From assembly GCF_003626635.1 (NCBI RefSeq), contig NZ_RAZT01000015.1, forward strand, positions 1-64,000: a stretch of DNA of 64,000 nt. Reading direction: 5' to 3'. Of the stretch, positions 1 through 8,049 are shown one piece after another (the stretch's first letter is position 1; each line of letters opens with the position of its first letter). A model generated the notes under the pieces. That model ran no database searches. It was not told where the DNA came from and saw only the letters and a program-made list of their open reading frames with translations. The stretch is from Micromonospora musae (GTDB lineage Bacteria > Actinomycetota > Actinomycetes > Mycobacteriales > Micromonosporaceae). A program made the translations under genes and the position numbers.

Positions 1-127
1 GCCTCAGGACGGCGGCGAGCGCAGCGAGGCGGCGGCATGAGCGAGCGCAAGCGAGCGAATCATCAGCACAGCGCGGTGGTGCCTCAGGACGGCGGCGAGC
101 GCAGCGAGGCGGCGGCATGAGCGAGCG
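1..127 (+). repeat. 80-bp tandem ORF-repeat, locus 1
   Basis: Bases 1-47 and 81-127 are identical, which gives a tandem array of period exactly 80 bp that is cut off by the window start. The complete unit is an ORF of 27 codons (37-120) that starts MSERKRANH and ends GERSEAAA. Its TGA (118-120) overlaps the ATG (117-119) of the SGNH hydrolase as ATGA. The truncated copy before it also ends in TGA at 38-40, overlapping the ATG at 37. A GAGG lies 7 nt before each ATG. The same family recurs at 11621-11808 with the same period. The direct identity is certain; the role is unknown. Confidence 0.9.
37..120 (+). CDS. 27-aa repeat-unit ORF upstream of SGNH hydrolase
   Basis: This is a small ORF made entirely of one 80-bp repeat unit. 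It has ATG at 37 with GAGG 7 nt upstream, and a stop overlapping the next start by ATGA. Its relatives are the two units near 11.7 kb: 81% nucleotide identity over 84 nt, no indels, and conserved head (MSER) and tail (ERSEAA). Between the loci 10 of 12 differing codons change the amino acid, so constraint is more evident on the ends than on the peptide as a whole. It may be translated as a coupling leader rather than make a functional peptide. Whether it is a gene is uncertain. Confidence 0.4.
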   Translation: MSERKRANHQHSAVVPQDGGERSEAAA

Positions 128-920
128 GGACTTGGCCACCAGGCTCGCCGGGCGGCTCGGCCGCGCGGCGCTGCTCACCCTGGTCGCGGGCACGGTGGGG
201 GGCGCCGCCGTGCTGGCCGGCGAGGCGTTCATCGCCCGGCACCGGCGTTACGCCGAGCCCGAACTCGGGCTGGCCCTGCGCGCGACGGTCGGCCGGACCG
301 GCGCGCCGCCGCTGCGGCTGGTCCTGCTCGGCGACTCGTCCGCCCTGGGCGTCGGCGTCGACCGGCTCGACGACACGATCGGCGGCCAACTGGCGAACCT
401 GCTCGCCGAGGGGCCGACCGGCCGGCTGGTGCACCTCTCCAGCGTCGGGGTCAGCGGCTCCCGCTCGACCGACCTCGCCACCCAGGTTGCCCGGGCCCTG
501 CTGGGCAGGCGGCCCGACGTGGCGCTGATCCTCATCGGGGCGAACGACGCCACCGGGCTGCGCCGACCCGCCGAGGCGGCGGCTTACCTGGCCGCTGCCG
601 TGCATCGGCTGCGCGAGGCGGGTGTGGAGGTCGTGGTCGGCACCTGCCCGGATCTCGGCGCGGCCCGGGCCATCGCACCGCCGCTGCGGCAGGTGGTCGG
701 CTGGTCGGGACGGCGGATCGCCCGCGCCCAGACGGCCGCCGTGCTGGACGCCGGTGGCACGGTGGTCGATCTGGCCACCGAGACCGGGCCGGTCTTCCGG
801 GCCGACGCCGGGACGCTCTGCCACGACGGTTACCACCCCTCGGCGGACGGTTACCGGGTCTGGGCGCACGCGCTGCTGCCGGCGGTCGCCGCGGCGGCGG
901 CGGTCGCCTCACCGCACTGA
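117..920 (+). CDS. SGNH/GDSL-family hydrolase
   Basis: This 267-aa protein is probably an esterase or lipase of the SGNH superfamily. The four family blocks are visible: LLGDSSALG near residue 71 with the nucleophilic Ser, VGVSGS with the oxyanion Gly, GANDAT with the Asn, and DGYHPS near the C-terminus with the catalytic Asp and His. An N-terminal hydrophobic stretch (about residues 17-36) suggests a signal anchor or uncleaved export signal, so it likely acts outside the membrane. The start ATG overlaps the stop of the preceding repeat ORF, and its first four residues (MSER) are themselves part of the repeat. The substrate is unknown. Confidence 0.9.
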   Translation: MSERDLATRLAGRLGRAALLTLVAGTVGGAAVLAGEAFIARHRRYAEPELGLALRATVGRTGAPPLRLVLLGDSSALGVGVDRLDDTIGGQLANLLAEGPTGRLVHLSSVGVSGSRSTDLATQVARALLGRRPDVALILIGANDATGLRRPAEAAAYLAAAVHRLREAGVEVVVGTCPDLGAARAIAPPLRQVVGWSGRRIARAQTAAVLDAGGTVVDLATETGPVFRADAGTLCHDGYHPSADGYRVWAHALLPAVAAAAAVASPH

Positions 921-976
921 CCGGTAGTGACATTTCTCGTTGCGTCGCCGGCTTCCACCCGAAGTTACCGGCGGGT

Positions 977-982
977 TAACGT
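977..982 (+). promoter_or_regulatory. -10 box TAACGT, leaderless thiolase start
   Basis: TAACGT ends 6 nt before the thiolase ATG at 989. This is the spacing expected if transcription starts at or next to the start codon. No Shine-Dalgarno sequence lies in between. Confidence 0.55.
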
Positions 983-988
983 TGCGCC

Positions 989-2251
989 ATGCCGACTGAG
1001 TCGTCCCGCGACGCCGTCATCGTCGCCACCGCCCGCTCCCCCATCGGCCGGGCCCACAAGGGATCCCTGCGTGAGGTACGCCCGGACGACCTGACCGCGA
1101 CCATCGTCCAGGCCGCCCTCGACAAGCTCCCCGAACTCGACCCGGGCGAGATCGACGACCTCTACCTCGGTTGCGGTCTCCCCGGCGGCGAGCAGGGCTT
1201 CAACATGGCCCGGGTGGTCGCCACCCTGATGGGCCTGGACGGTCTGCCCGGTGCGACCCTCACCCGCTACTGCGCCTCCTCGTTGCAGACCACCCGGATG
1301 GCGATGCACGCGATCCGGGCCGGTGAGGGCGACGTCTTCGTCTCCGCGGGCGTGGAGACCGTCTCCCGGTACGCCCGGGGCAGCTCCGACGGCCTGCCGG
1401 CGGAGGCGCAGGCGCTGGTCGGCGGCGGATGGGAGAACCCCCGCTTCGCCGCCGCCCGTGCCCGGTCGAAGACCCGGGCCCAGGGCGACGCCGAGGTCTG
1501 GACCGACCCGCGCGAGTCCGGCGAACTGCCCGACATCTACCTGGCCATGGGGCAGACCGCCGAGAACCTGGCGCAGGTGTACGACGTGACCCGCGCCGAC
1601 ATGGACGAGTTCGGCGTACGCAGCCAGAACCTCGCCGAGAAGGCCATCGCGGACGGGTTCTGGGCCCGGGAGATCACCCCGGTGACCACTCCGGACGGCA
1701 CGGTGGTCAGCACCGACGACGGCCCGCGCGCCGGGGTCACCCTGGAGGGGGTGGCCGGGCTCAAGCCGGTGTTCCGGCCGGACGGGCGGATCACCGCCGG
1801 CAACTGCTGTCCGCTCAACGACGGCGCCGCGGCCGTCGTGGTGATGAGCGCCCAGCGCGCTCGGGACCTGGGCATCACCCCGCTGGCCCGGATCGTCTCC
1901 ACCGGGGTCACCGCGCTCTCTCCGGAGATCATGGGCCTCGGCCCGGTGGAGGCGTCCCGGCAGGCGCTCGAGCGGGCCGGGATGACCATCGACGACGTCG
2001 ACCTGGTCGAGATCAACGAGGCGTTCGCCGCCCAGGTGATCCCCTCGTACCGGCAGCTGGACATCCCGCTGGAGAAGCTGAACGTGATGGGCGGCGCGAT
2101 CGCCGTCGGGCACCCGTTCGGGATGACGGGCGCGCGGATCACCGGCACCCTGCTCAACGCCCTCGAGTGGCACGACAAGACCGTCGGCCTGGAGACGATG
2201 TGCGTCGGTGGCGGTCAGGGCATGGCCATGGTGATCGAGCGGCTCGGCTGA
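989..2251 (+). CDS. Acetyl-CoA C-acyltransferase (thiolase)
   Basis: This 420-aa thiolase condenses or cleaves acyl-CoA, in beta-oxidation or acetoacetyl-CoA metabolism. The nucleophilic Cys is at about residue 95 in LTRYCASSLQ. The conserved NEAFA block, the His in AVGHPFGMTG (about 375) and the second catalytic Cys in CVGGGQGM (about 405) are all present. Length is normal for the family. There is no adjacent fadB-like partner, so the pathway cannot be assigned from context. The ATG start is supported by the -10 box 6 nt upstream. Confidence 0.93.
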   Translation: MPTESSRDAVIVATARSPIGRAHKGSLREVRPDDLTATIVQAALDKLPELDPGEIDDLYLGCGLPGGEQGFNMARVVATLMGLDGLPGATLTRYCASSLQTTRMAMHAIRAGEGDVFVSAGVETVSRYARGSSDGLPAEAQALVGGGWENPRFAAARARSKTRAQGDAEVWTDPRESGELPDIYLAMGQTAENLAQVYDVTRADMDEFGVRSQNLAEKAIADGFWAREITPVTTPDGTVVSTDDGPRAGVTLEGVAGLKPVFRPDGRITAGNCCPLNDGAAAVVVMSAQRARDLGITPLARIVSTGVTALSPEIMGLGPVEASRQALERAGMTIDDVDLVEINEAFAAQVIPSYRQLDIPLEKLNVMGGAIAVGHPFGMTGARITGTLLNALEWHDKTVGLETMCVGGGQGMAMVIERLG

Positions 2252-2273
2252 GCCGGCCCGCCGCCGAGGAAGG

Positions 2274-2594
2274 TCAGAGCGCGCTGCGGGTCGCCGTCAC
2301 CTCGGCGGCGGCCCGGGCGAGCACCTCGGGTGCCGCGCCGGCCGCGATGAGGTCGGTGGCCACCACCCGGAGCTGGTCGGTCAGGGCCAGGTCGTTCGTC
2401 AGCCTGGGCACCGTGCGGCGCGGCTCGCCCTCGGCGTCGGCCCCGAGGTTGGCGACCTCCTGCACCAACCGGTGCACCACGTCCGCTCGGGAGACGTTCC
2501 CGGTCTCCCCGGTCGCCGCCCACCGGGGCTGCTCCCAGTACCCGACCTGACGGACCAGCAGCTGTACCGCCCGTTCCAACTCCGCTGCGCTCAC
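2274..2594 (-). CDS. Hypothetical protein, 106 aa
   Basis: I do not recognise a family. The protein is small, soluble and probably mostly alpha-helical (AELERAVQLLVRQVGYWE at the N-terminus, Ala/Leu-rich C-terminus), with no signal peptide or membrane segment. It converges with the thiolase, with only 22 bp between the stops. The GTG start at 2594 is supported by TAGACT 7 nt upstream, which suggests a leaderless transcript. The coding character is consistent with neighbouring genes. Confidence 0.7.
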   Translation of the reverse strand: MSAAELERAVQLLVRQVGYWEQPRWAATGETGNVSRADVVHRLVQEVANLGADAEGEPRRTVPRLTNDLALTDQLRVVATDLIAAGAAPEVLARAAAEVTATRSAL

Positions 2595-2601
2595 CGCGCC
2601 G

Positions 2602-2607
2602 AGTCTA
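2602..2607 (-). promoter_or_regulatory. -10 box TAGACT, leaderless start
   Basis: On the minus strand TAGACT ends 7 nt before the GTG at 2594, with no ribosome-binding site between, so a leaderless mRNA is likely. Confidence 0.5.
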
Positions 2608-2645
2608 CGGACCGGCCGGCGCCGTGGCGGCGCGCGTCGCCGGGT

Positions 2646-3398
2646 TCAGCGGCGCAGGTAGCTGAGCAGCCGTAGCAGCTGCCAGTAGAGGAAGACCAGG
2701 CCGGTGAGGAGCCCGAACGCGCAGAGCCAGGCGTACCGGCGGGGCCGGCCGGCGCGGACCGAGCGTTCGATGAGGTCGAAGTCGAGGATGAAGCTGAAGG
2801 CGCCCGCGATGATCGCGATGATGGCGAAGCCGTACGCCCACCCGCCGACCTCGCCGGTGAGGCTGTAGACGACCAGGCCCTGCCGGCCGGTGACCAGGTA
2901 GACCACCAGGTTCACCAGGCCGATCGCGACGACGCCGAGCAGGGTGCCGATGACCAGCCGCGCCAACCGGGGCGTGGCCCGGATCAGCCTCGCCCGGTAG
3001 AGCAGCGCCATGCCGAGGAAGACACCGAACGTCCCGGCCACCGCCATCGCCACGATGCCCGGATAGACCAGCTCGAACGCCCGGCTCGCCACACCGAGCA
3101 GGAGCCCCTCGATCACCGCGTACGCGATCATGGGTATCGGGTTGGTGATCGCGCGCAGGGAGATGACCAGGGCCAGCACGATCGCCGCCAGGGCGGTGCC
3201 GGCGAGCGCGAAGGGCGCCCAGACCGCCGGCGGCACGAAGATCCAGGAGATCAGCGCGGTGACGCCGGTGAGCAGGAGCAGCCCGACGGTACGGACCACC
3301 ACGTCGTCGACGGTCATCGCGTCCGCGACGCCGACCCCCTGGCCCGGTAGCCGCGTGGTCTCGTCGACCCGGTTCAATACCGGGTTGCTGCTGCGCAC
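2646..3398 (-). CDS. Bax inhibitor-1/YccA family membrane protein
   Basis: This 250-aa protein has a short cytoplasmic N-terminus followed by about seven hydrophobic segments, the layout of the actinobacterial BI-1/YccA-like family. It shares the N-terminal signature SNPVLNRV and the C-terminal pattern RRYAWLCAFGLL...LLRLLSYL with the paralog just upstream (3552-4367), showing a tandem duplication. Bacterial members of the wider superfamily are linked to ion (calcium) leak or protease modulation; a specific role here is not visible. The GTG start is chosen because MRSSNPVL aligns with MKTSNPVL of the paralog. Confidence 0.88.
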   Translation of the reverse strand: MRSSNPVLNRVDETTRLPGQGVGVADAMTVDDVVVRTVGLLLLTGVTALISWIFVPPAVWAPFALAGTALAAIVLALVISLRAITNPIPMIAYAVIEGLLLGVASRAFELVYPGIVAMAVAGTFGVFLGMALLYRARLIRATPRLARLVIGTLLGVVAIGLVNLVVYLVTGRQGLVVYSLTGEVGGWAYGFAIIAIIAGAFSFILDFDLIERSVRAGRPRRYAWLCAFGLLTGLVFLYWQLLRLLSYLRR

Positions 3399-3551
3399 CG
3401 CGTCACCCCCTCGCCGCCGTACCCCTCGCAGTCACTCTGCACCGGCGGGTCGGACGGCGGCGGGTAAACGCCCCAGCGGGACGTGACCCAACGCGACGGC
3501 GCCCGCCCCGCGGTGCGGGTACGGGCGCCGGTCGGACGTGGACGAGGACTG

Positions 3552-4367
3552 TCAGTCGTCGCCCTGGAAGTAGCTGAGCAGGCGCAGCAGCTCCAGGTAG
3601 AGCCAGACCAGGCTGACCAGGATGCCGAAGGCGGCGACCCAGGAGTAGCGCTGCGGCAGGCCCATCCGGACGCCGTCCTCGACCTCCTTGAAGCTGAGCA
3701 CGAAGCTCAGCGCGGCGACCACGATGCAGATCAGGCTGAACCCGATGGCGAGCTTGCTGCCGTCGCGCAGGTGGGTGTTGACGCCGAAGAGCGCCAGCAC
3801 CAGGTTGATCAGCATCACGGCGAAGAGGCCGGCCATCACGGCGACCATGCCCTTGACGAACGCCGGGGTGGCCCGGATGACCCGCGCCTTGTAGAGCATC
3901 GCCATCACGAAGAAGACGCCGAAGCTCGCGACCACGGCCTGGAGCACGATGCCGTCGTACGCCCGCTCGAAGGCCTTGCTCACCATGCCGACGAAGACAC
4001 CCTCGACGACGGCGTAGGTGACGACCAGAGCCGGGTTCGCCATCCGGGAGAACGAGATGATCAGACCGAGGACCAGGCCGACGACGGCCGCGCCGATCCA
4101 GGCCACGCCGACCAGCGCGTCGGGCACGAGCACCCAGGCGGCCGCGGCGGAGACACCGAGGATGCCGAGGAGGGTGACGGTCTTGACCACCACGTCGTCG
4201 ATGGACATGGGCGCCACGGTGGGCGGCGCCGCCGGGTAACCGGCCTGGCTCGGGTACTGCTGCGGAACGCCGGGCGCGCCGTACGGCCCGGTCGGGGCGT
4301 ACCCGGCGGAGCGCTCACGCTCGGCCGCCTGGCCGAGCCGGGCGAGCACCGGGTTCGAGGTCTTCAC
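3552..4367 (-). CDS. Bax inhibitor-1/YccA family membrane protein (paralog)
   Basis: This 271-aa paralog of the 2646-3398 gene has about seven membrane segments after a longer Gly/Pro/Tyr-rich cytoplasmic N-terminus (GPYGAPGVPQQYPS region). The C-terminus RYSWVAAFGILVSLVWLYLE matches the BI-1-like family. The GTG start at 4367 has GGAGG about 8 nt upstream. The 153-bp gap to the downstream copy may contain a separate promoter, so co-transcription is possible but not shown. The function is inferred only at family level. Confidence 0.9.
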   Translation of the reverse strand: MKTSNPVLARLGQAAERERSAGYAPTGPYGAPGVPQQYPSQAGYPAAPPTVAPMSIDDVVVKTVTLLGILGVSAAAAWVLVPDALVGVAWIGAAVVGLVLGLIISFSRMANPALVVTYAVVEGVFVGMVSKAFERAYDGIVLQAVVASFGVFFVMAMLYKARVIRATPAFVKGMVAVMAGLFAVMLINLVLALFGVNTHLRDGSKLAIGFSLICIVVAALSFVLSFKEVEDGVRMGLPQRYSWVAAFGILVSLVWLYLELLRLLSYFQGDD

Positions 4368-4481
4368 TGTCTGGCCTCCCTCAGGGGGTCGTCATGCACG
4401 TAGACGCGCACACCCAAGAGTAAACCGCCACGCCCATCCGTGGAGATCATCGATCGGATGAGGGGGATCGCAATGTGTCGG

Positions 4482-4562
4482 TGCCCGGGGCGGGGGTCGA
4501 ACCCGCACGCCTTGCGGCAGCCGCTTTTAAGGCGGCCGTGTCTGCCGTTCCACCACCCGGGC
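4482..4562 (-). tRNA. tRNA-Leu(UAA), bldA equivalent
   Basis: Read on the minus strand, the acceptor GCCCGGG pairs with CCCGGGC, followed by discriminator A. The anticodon stem GCCGC/GCGGC encloses the loop CTTAAAA with anticodon TAA. A long variable arm (TGCCGCAAGGCG) and the T arm GCGGG-TTCGACC-CCCGC follow, as expected for a class II leucine tRNA. CCA is not encoded. In Streptomyces the tRNA reading UUA is BldA, which limits expression of the few TTA-containing developmental and secondary-metabolism genes; the same role here is inference. Confidence 0.95.
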
Positions 4563-4653
4563 CGGGCGGCACCGGCGCGTCGACACGCGGCGGTGCAATG
4601 CCACGTTAACCGGTCGCCCGCGACTCGGCGCACCCCGTCGCCGTTGCCGGATT

Positions 4654-6519
4654 GTGAGCAGCGCAGCCACCACGGCAACCGACGTCGTCCCCGAGCGTGC
4701 CCCCGGCCCCGCCGAGCGGGCCGCGAGCCGCCCCCGTGCCGCCCGGATCCGGGCCGCCCTCGGCCGGCACCGCAGCGACCTCGCGGTCTCGCTCCTCTTC
4801 GTCCTGCTCGCCGGCTGGCTCACCCAGGGGCTGTGGCCGAACCCCGGTACCCGAACGCTGGCACTGAACCCCGCGGACCAGGCGCTCTACGAGTGGTTCC
4901 TGGCCATCGACGCGCGGGCCCTGCTCGGCGACTTCGGTCTGCTCAGCGACGGGCTGAACGCGCCGGCCGGGGTGAACCTGATGACCAACACCTCGGTCAT
5001 CGCGCTCGGCATCGTGCTCGCCCCGGTCACCCTGCTGCTCGGGGCGCCCGTCACGTTCGCACTGCTGGCGGCGGCGAACGTGGCCGGCACCGCGATCGCC
5101 TGGTACCTGCTCTTCACCCGGGTCCTGCGCGCCCGCCGGCTCGCCGCCGGGCTCGGCGCCGGCCTGTGCGGCTTCGGCCCGGGAATGGTGTCGCAGACCA
5201 ACAGTCACCTGCACATGACGGCGCAGTGGCTGGTACCCGTGATCGTGTGGCTGGTGGTCCGGCTGCTGCGCGCCGCCGACCCGCGCCGGCTGGCCGCCTC
5301 CGCTGCACCGGGCGGCGTCGTCAGGTTCGGCGCGGACCGCCGCCGGATGGTGAGCTCCGCGGTGGGTCTCGCCGTCACGGTCAGCGCCCAGGTCTTCATC
5401 GGCGAGGAGGTGCTCTTCCTCGCTGCGGTCACTCTGCTGATCATGGCCGTGACCTGCGTCGTGGTGGACCGGGAGTTGGCCCGCCGGGCCCTGCCCGGCT
5501 TCGCCGGCGGCATGGCGCTCGCCACCGGCCTCGCCTCGCTGGTGCTCGCGTACCCGCTGTGGTTCCAGTTCGCCGGCCCGCAGGGCGTCGCCGACGGGGT
5601 CTTCAACCCGCTGCACTTCTCGGCCGACCTGCACAGCTGGTGGGCGATCTCCCCGCTCTCGCTGGGCGGAACCGAGAGCGCGGCCGCGCTGACCACCGGA
5701 CCGGCCGAGTACAACACCTTCCTCGGCTGGCCCCTCCTGCTGGTCACCGTGGGCTGCACCGTCTGGCTGGGCCGCCGCCGGCGGATGGTGGCCACCGCCT
5801 GCGTGGTCGCCGCGGTGGTGATGGCGGCGCTCTCCCTCGGGCCGGCGCTGGTGCTCGGCGGTACGCGTACCGGGGTGCCCGGACCGTACGCCCTGCTGGC
5901 CGGGCTGCCGGTGGTGGACGGGGCGCTGCCGATGCGGTTCGCGCTCGCCGTGCTGCCGCTGGTCGGGACGCTACTGGTGCTGGCGGTCGACCGGGCGTTG
6001 CGCGGCACCGGGCGGGCCCGGCGGCTGGTTCCGGCGGCGGTCGGCGCGGCCCTGCTCCCGCTGCTGCCCACCCCGCTGCCGACCGTCGAACGCCCACCGC
6101 TGCCGGAGTTCGTCACCGGCGGGCACTGGCGGGCGTGCGTCGAGCCGGGAGGCGTGCTGGTTCCGGTGCCGCTGCCCAGCCCGAAGGATCCCTGGCCGAT
6201 GCGCTGGGCCGCCGCCGACCCGGCGTTCGGGCTGCCCGAGGGCTTCTTCATCGGCCCGTACGGCCGTCGCGGCACCGCCGCGTTCGGCACCTACCCGCGG
6301 CCCACGTCGCGCCTGCTCGCCGAGGTCGCCAAGCGGGGCGACCGCCCGGTGATCGGGCCCGAGCAGCGGCAGCAGGCCGCCCGGGACGTGGACTTCTGGA
6401 ACGCCTCCTGCGTGGCGCTCACCGACGGCACCCCGCACGCGAATAGCCTGCGGATCGTCCTGGAACAGCTCTACGGGCCGGCCACCCGGATCGCGGACGC
6501 CTGGACCTGGCGGGTGTGA
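4654..6519 (+). CDS. Large multi-pass membrane protein, glycosyltransferase-like
   Basis: This 621-aa protein has roughly ten hydrophobic segments between residues 45 and 480, then a soluble C-terminal region that includes EFVTGGHWRACVEPG. The layout (short cytoplasmic N-terminus, acidic first external loop with ADQALYEWFLAIDA, many helices, soluble tail) resembles GT-C-type glycosyltransferases or YfhO-like proteins. I cannot place it in a named family. The GTG at 4654 follows the tRNA gene on the opposite strand. It converges with the NADH dehydrogenase gene, separated by a terminator hairpin. Confidence 0.8.
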   Translation: MSSAATTATDVVPERAPGPAERAASRPRAARIRAALGRHRSDLAVSLLFVLLAGWLTQGLWPNPGTRTLALNPADQALYEWFLAIDARALLGDFGLLSDGLNAPAGVNLMTNTSVIALGIVLAPVTLLLGAPVTFALLAAANVAGTAIAWYLLFTRVLRARRLAAGLGAGLCGFGPGMVSQTNSHLHMTAQWLVPVIVWLVVRLLRAADPRRLAASAAPGGVVRFGADRRRMVSSAVGLAVTVSAQVFIGEEVLFLAAVTLLIMAVTCVVVDRELARRALPGFAGGMALATGLASLVLAYPLWFQFAGPQGVADGVFNPLHFSADLHSWWAISPLSLGGTESAAALTTGPAEYNTFLGWPLLLVTVGCTVWLGRRRRMVATACVVAAVVMAALSLGPALVLGGTRTGVPGPYALLAGLPVVDGALPMRFALAVLPLVGTLLVLAVDRALRGTGRARRLVPAAVGAALLPLLPTPLPTVERPPLPEFVTGGHWRACVEPGGVLVPVPLPSPKDPWPMRWAAADPAFGLPEGFFIGPYGRRGTAAFGTYPRPTSRLLAEVAKRGDRPVIGPEQRQQAARDVDFWNASCVALTDGTPHANSLRIVLEQLYGPATRIADAWTWRV

Positions 6520-6565
6520 CCGGCCCGGCCCGCCCGCCCGGCACGGTCAGCGGCACGGAGACGAC

Positions 6566-6599
6566 GCGACCCCCCCGGCCAGCCGGCCGAAGGGGTCGC
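6566..6599. terminator. Bidirectional terminator hairpin
   Basis: The arms GCGACCCC (6566-6573) and GGGGTCGC (6592-6599) pair perfectly. The loop holds a second GGCC/GGCC pairing. It lies between convergent genes ending at 6519 and 6614. Confidence 0.7.
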
Positions 6600-6613
6600 A
6601 CACGAGAGCCGGG

Positions 6614-7945
6614 TCAGCCCTGGCGGGAACCGACCGGCGCCGACGCCTCGAGGAACTCCTCGCGCGGCTCGTGCAGCTGACCGAGGGCGACGGCCTCCCG
6701 CTTGAGGAAGAAGGCGAGCGTCCAGTCGACCACGACCCGGACCTTGCGGTTGAACGAGGGGATCCGGCTCATGTGGTACGTCCGGTGCATGAACCAGGCC
6801 GGCCAGCCCTTCACCTTGATGCCGTACACCTGGCCGACACCCTTGTGCAGACCGAGGCTGGCCACGCTGCCGGCGTGCTTGTGCTTGTACTCGACCGGCT
6901 CGCGCCCGCGGATCACGTTCGCGATGTTGTCGGCCATCCGGGCGGCCTGCCGCACCGCGTGCTGCGCGCTCGGCGAGCAGTAGGCGCCCGCCGGCTTGGT
7001 CAGGTCCGGCACCGCGGCGCAGTCGCCCGCGCTCCAGGCGCCTTCGACCACCTTGTCGCCGTCGACCAGCTGGAGCGTCGGCACGCAGGTGAGGTGGCCC
7101 CGCTCGCCCCGCGGCAGATCGGTCTTCGCGAGCAGCGGCGACGGCTTCACACCGGCGGTCCAGACGATCGTGCCGGCCGGGAAGCTGTCACCGTCGGAGA
7201 GCTTCACGATCCCGTCGACGCAGGACTCGAGCCGGGTGTCCAGCCGGATGTCCATGTTCCGCTTGAGCAGCTGCTGCACGGTGTAGGCGCCCATGTCCCG
7301 ATCCACCTCGGGCAGCACCCGCTGGGTCGCCTCGACGAGCACCCAGCGCATGTCCTCCGGCTTGAGCTCCGGGTAGTAGCGCAGCGCGTCGCGGGCCATG
7401 TCCTCCATCTCGGCCAGCGCCTCGATGCCGGCGTAGCCGCCGCCGACGAAGACGAAGGTCAGCTCGCGCCGACGGACGTCCGGGTCGGAGGTGGCGGCCG
7501 CCAGGTCGAGCCGCGCCAGCACGTGGTTGCGGAGGTAGATCGCCTCACCGATGGTCTTGAACCCGATGCCGTGCTCGTGCAGGCCCGGGATCGGCAGGGT
7601 ACGGGAGACCGAGCCGGGGGCCACGATCACGTGGTCGTACGCGATCTCCCGGGTCGGCCCGGCGATCGGCTGAACCGTCGCGACCTTACGGGCGTGTTCG
7701 ATCCGGGTGACCGCACCAGACACGACCGTGCAGCGGCGCAACTCCCGGCGCAGCGGCACCACGGAGTGCCGGGGGGAGATGTTGCCGGCCGAGGCCTCCG
7801 GCAGGAAGGGCTGGTAGGTCATGTGGGGCTGGGGGTCGACCACGATGACCTCAGCCTCGAGGGAGCTGAGCTTCTTCGACAGGCGCAGGGCCGCGTAGAG
7901 GCCGACGTGACCAGCACCCACCACAAGGATCCGCTTCGGATTCAC
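6614..7945 (-). CDS. ndh: Type II NADH dehydrogenase (NAD(P)/FAD oxidoreductase)
   Basis: This 443-aa non-proton-pumping NADH:quinone oxidoreductase would feed electrons from NADH to menaquinone at the inner membrane face. The FAD-binding ILVVGAGHVGLYAA is at the N-terminus, the NAD-binding FVFVGGGYAGIEALAE lies near residue 170, and the second FAD motif WSAGDCAAVPDL near 310. The C-terminal hydrophobic/basic region (about 375-420, with VVVDWTLAFF) fits a peripheral membrane anchor. The start is the GTG at 7945. It is monocistronic by context. Confidence 0.9.
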   Translation of the reverse strand: MNPKRILVVGAGHVGLYAALRLSKKLSSLEAEVIVVDPQPHMTYQPFLPEASAGNISPRHSVVPLRRELRRCTVVSGAVTRIEHARKVATVQPIAGPTREIAYDHVIVAPGSVSRTLPIPGLHEHGIGFKTIGEAIYLRNHVLARLDLAAATSDPDVRRRELTFVFVGGGYAGIEALAEMEDMARDALRYYPELKPEDMRWVLVEATQRVLPEVDRDMGAYTVQQLLKRNMDIRLDTRLESCVDGIVKLSDGDSFPAGTIVWTAGVKPSPLLAKTDLPRGERGHLTCVPTLQLVDGDKVVEGAWSAGDCAAVPDLTKPAGAYCSPSAQHAVRQAARMADNIANVIRGREPVEYKHKHAGSVASLGLHKGVGQVYGIKVKGWPAWFMHRTYHMSRIPSFNRKVRVVVDWTLAFFLKREAVALGQLHEPREEFLEASAPVGSRQG

Positions 7946-8049
7946 GCCAGCTATCTTTCCCCGGGCCGCTCGGCTAATCCCGATCGCGCCCCTCTTCTGT
8001 GACGGAGCACAACCGCTGTGACCTGCGCAACGTTCTCAGACCCCTGGTT

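Noticed and set aside
1..127. CRISPR array
   Set aside because: The repeat is a contiguous 80-bp tandem unit with no spacers, and no cas genes are present.
965..2173. Long minus-strand open frame opposite the thiolase
   Set aside because: Its translation is Gly/Arg/Pro/His-rich low complexity, while the plus strand has complete thiolase motifs.
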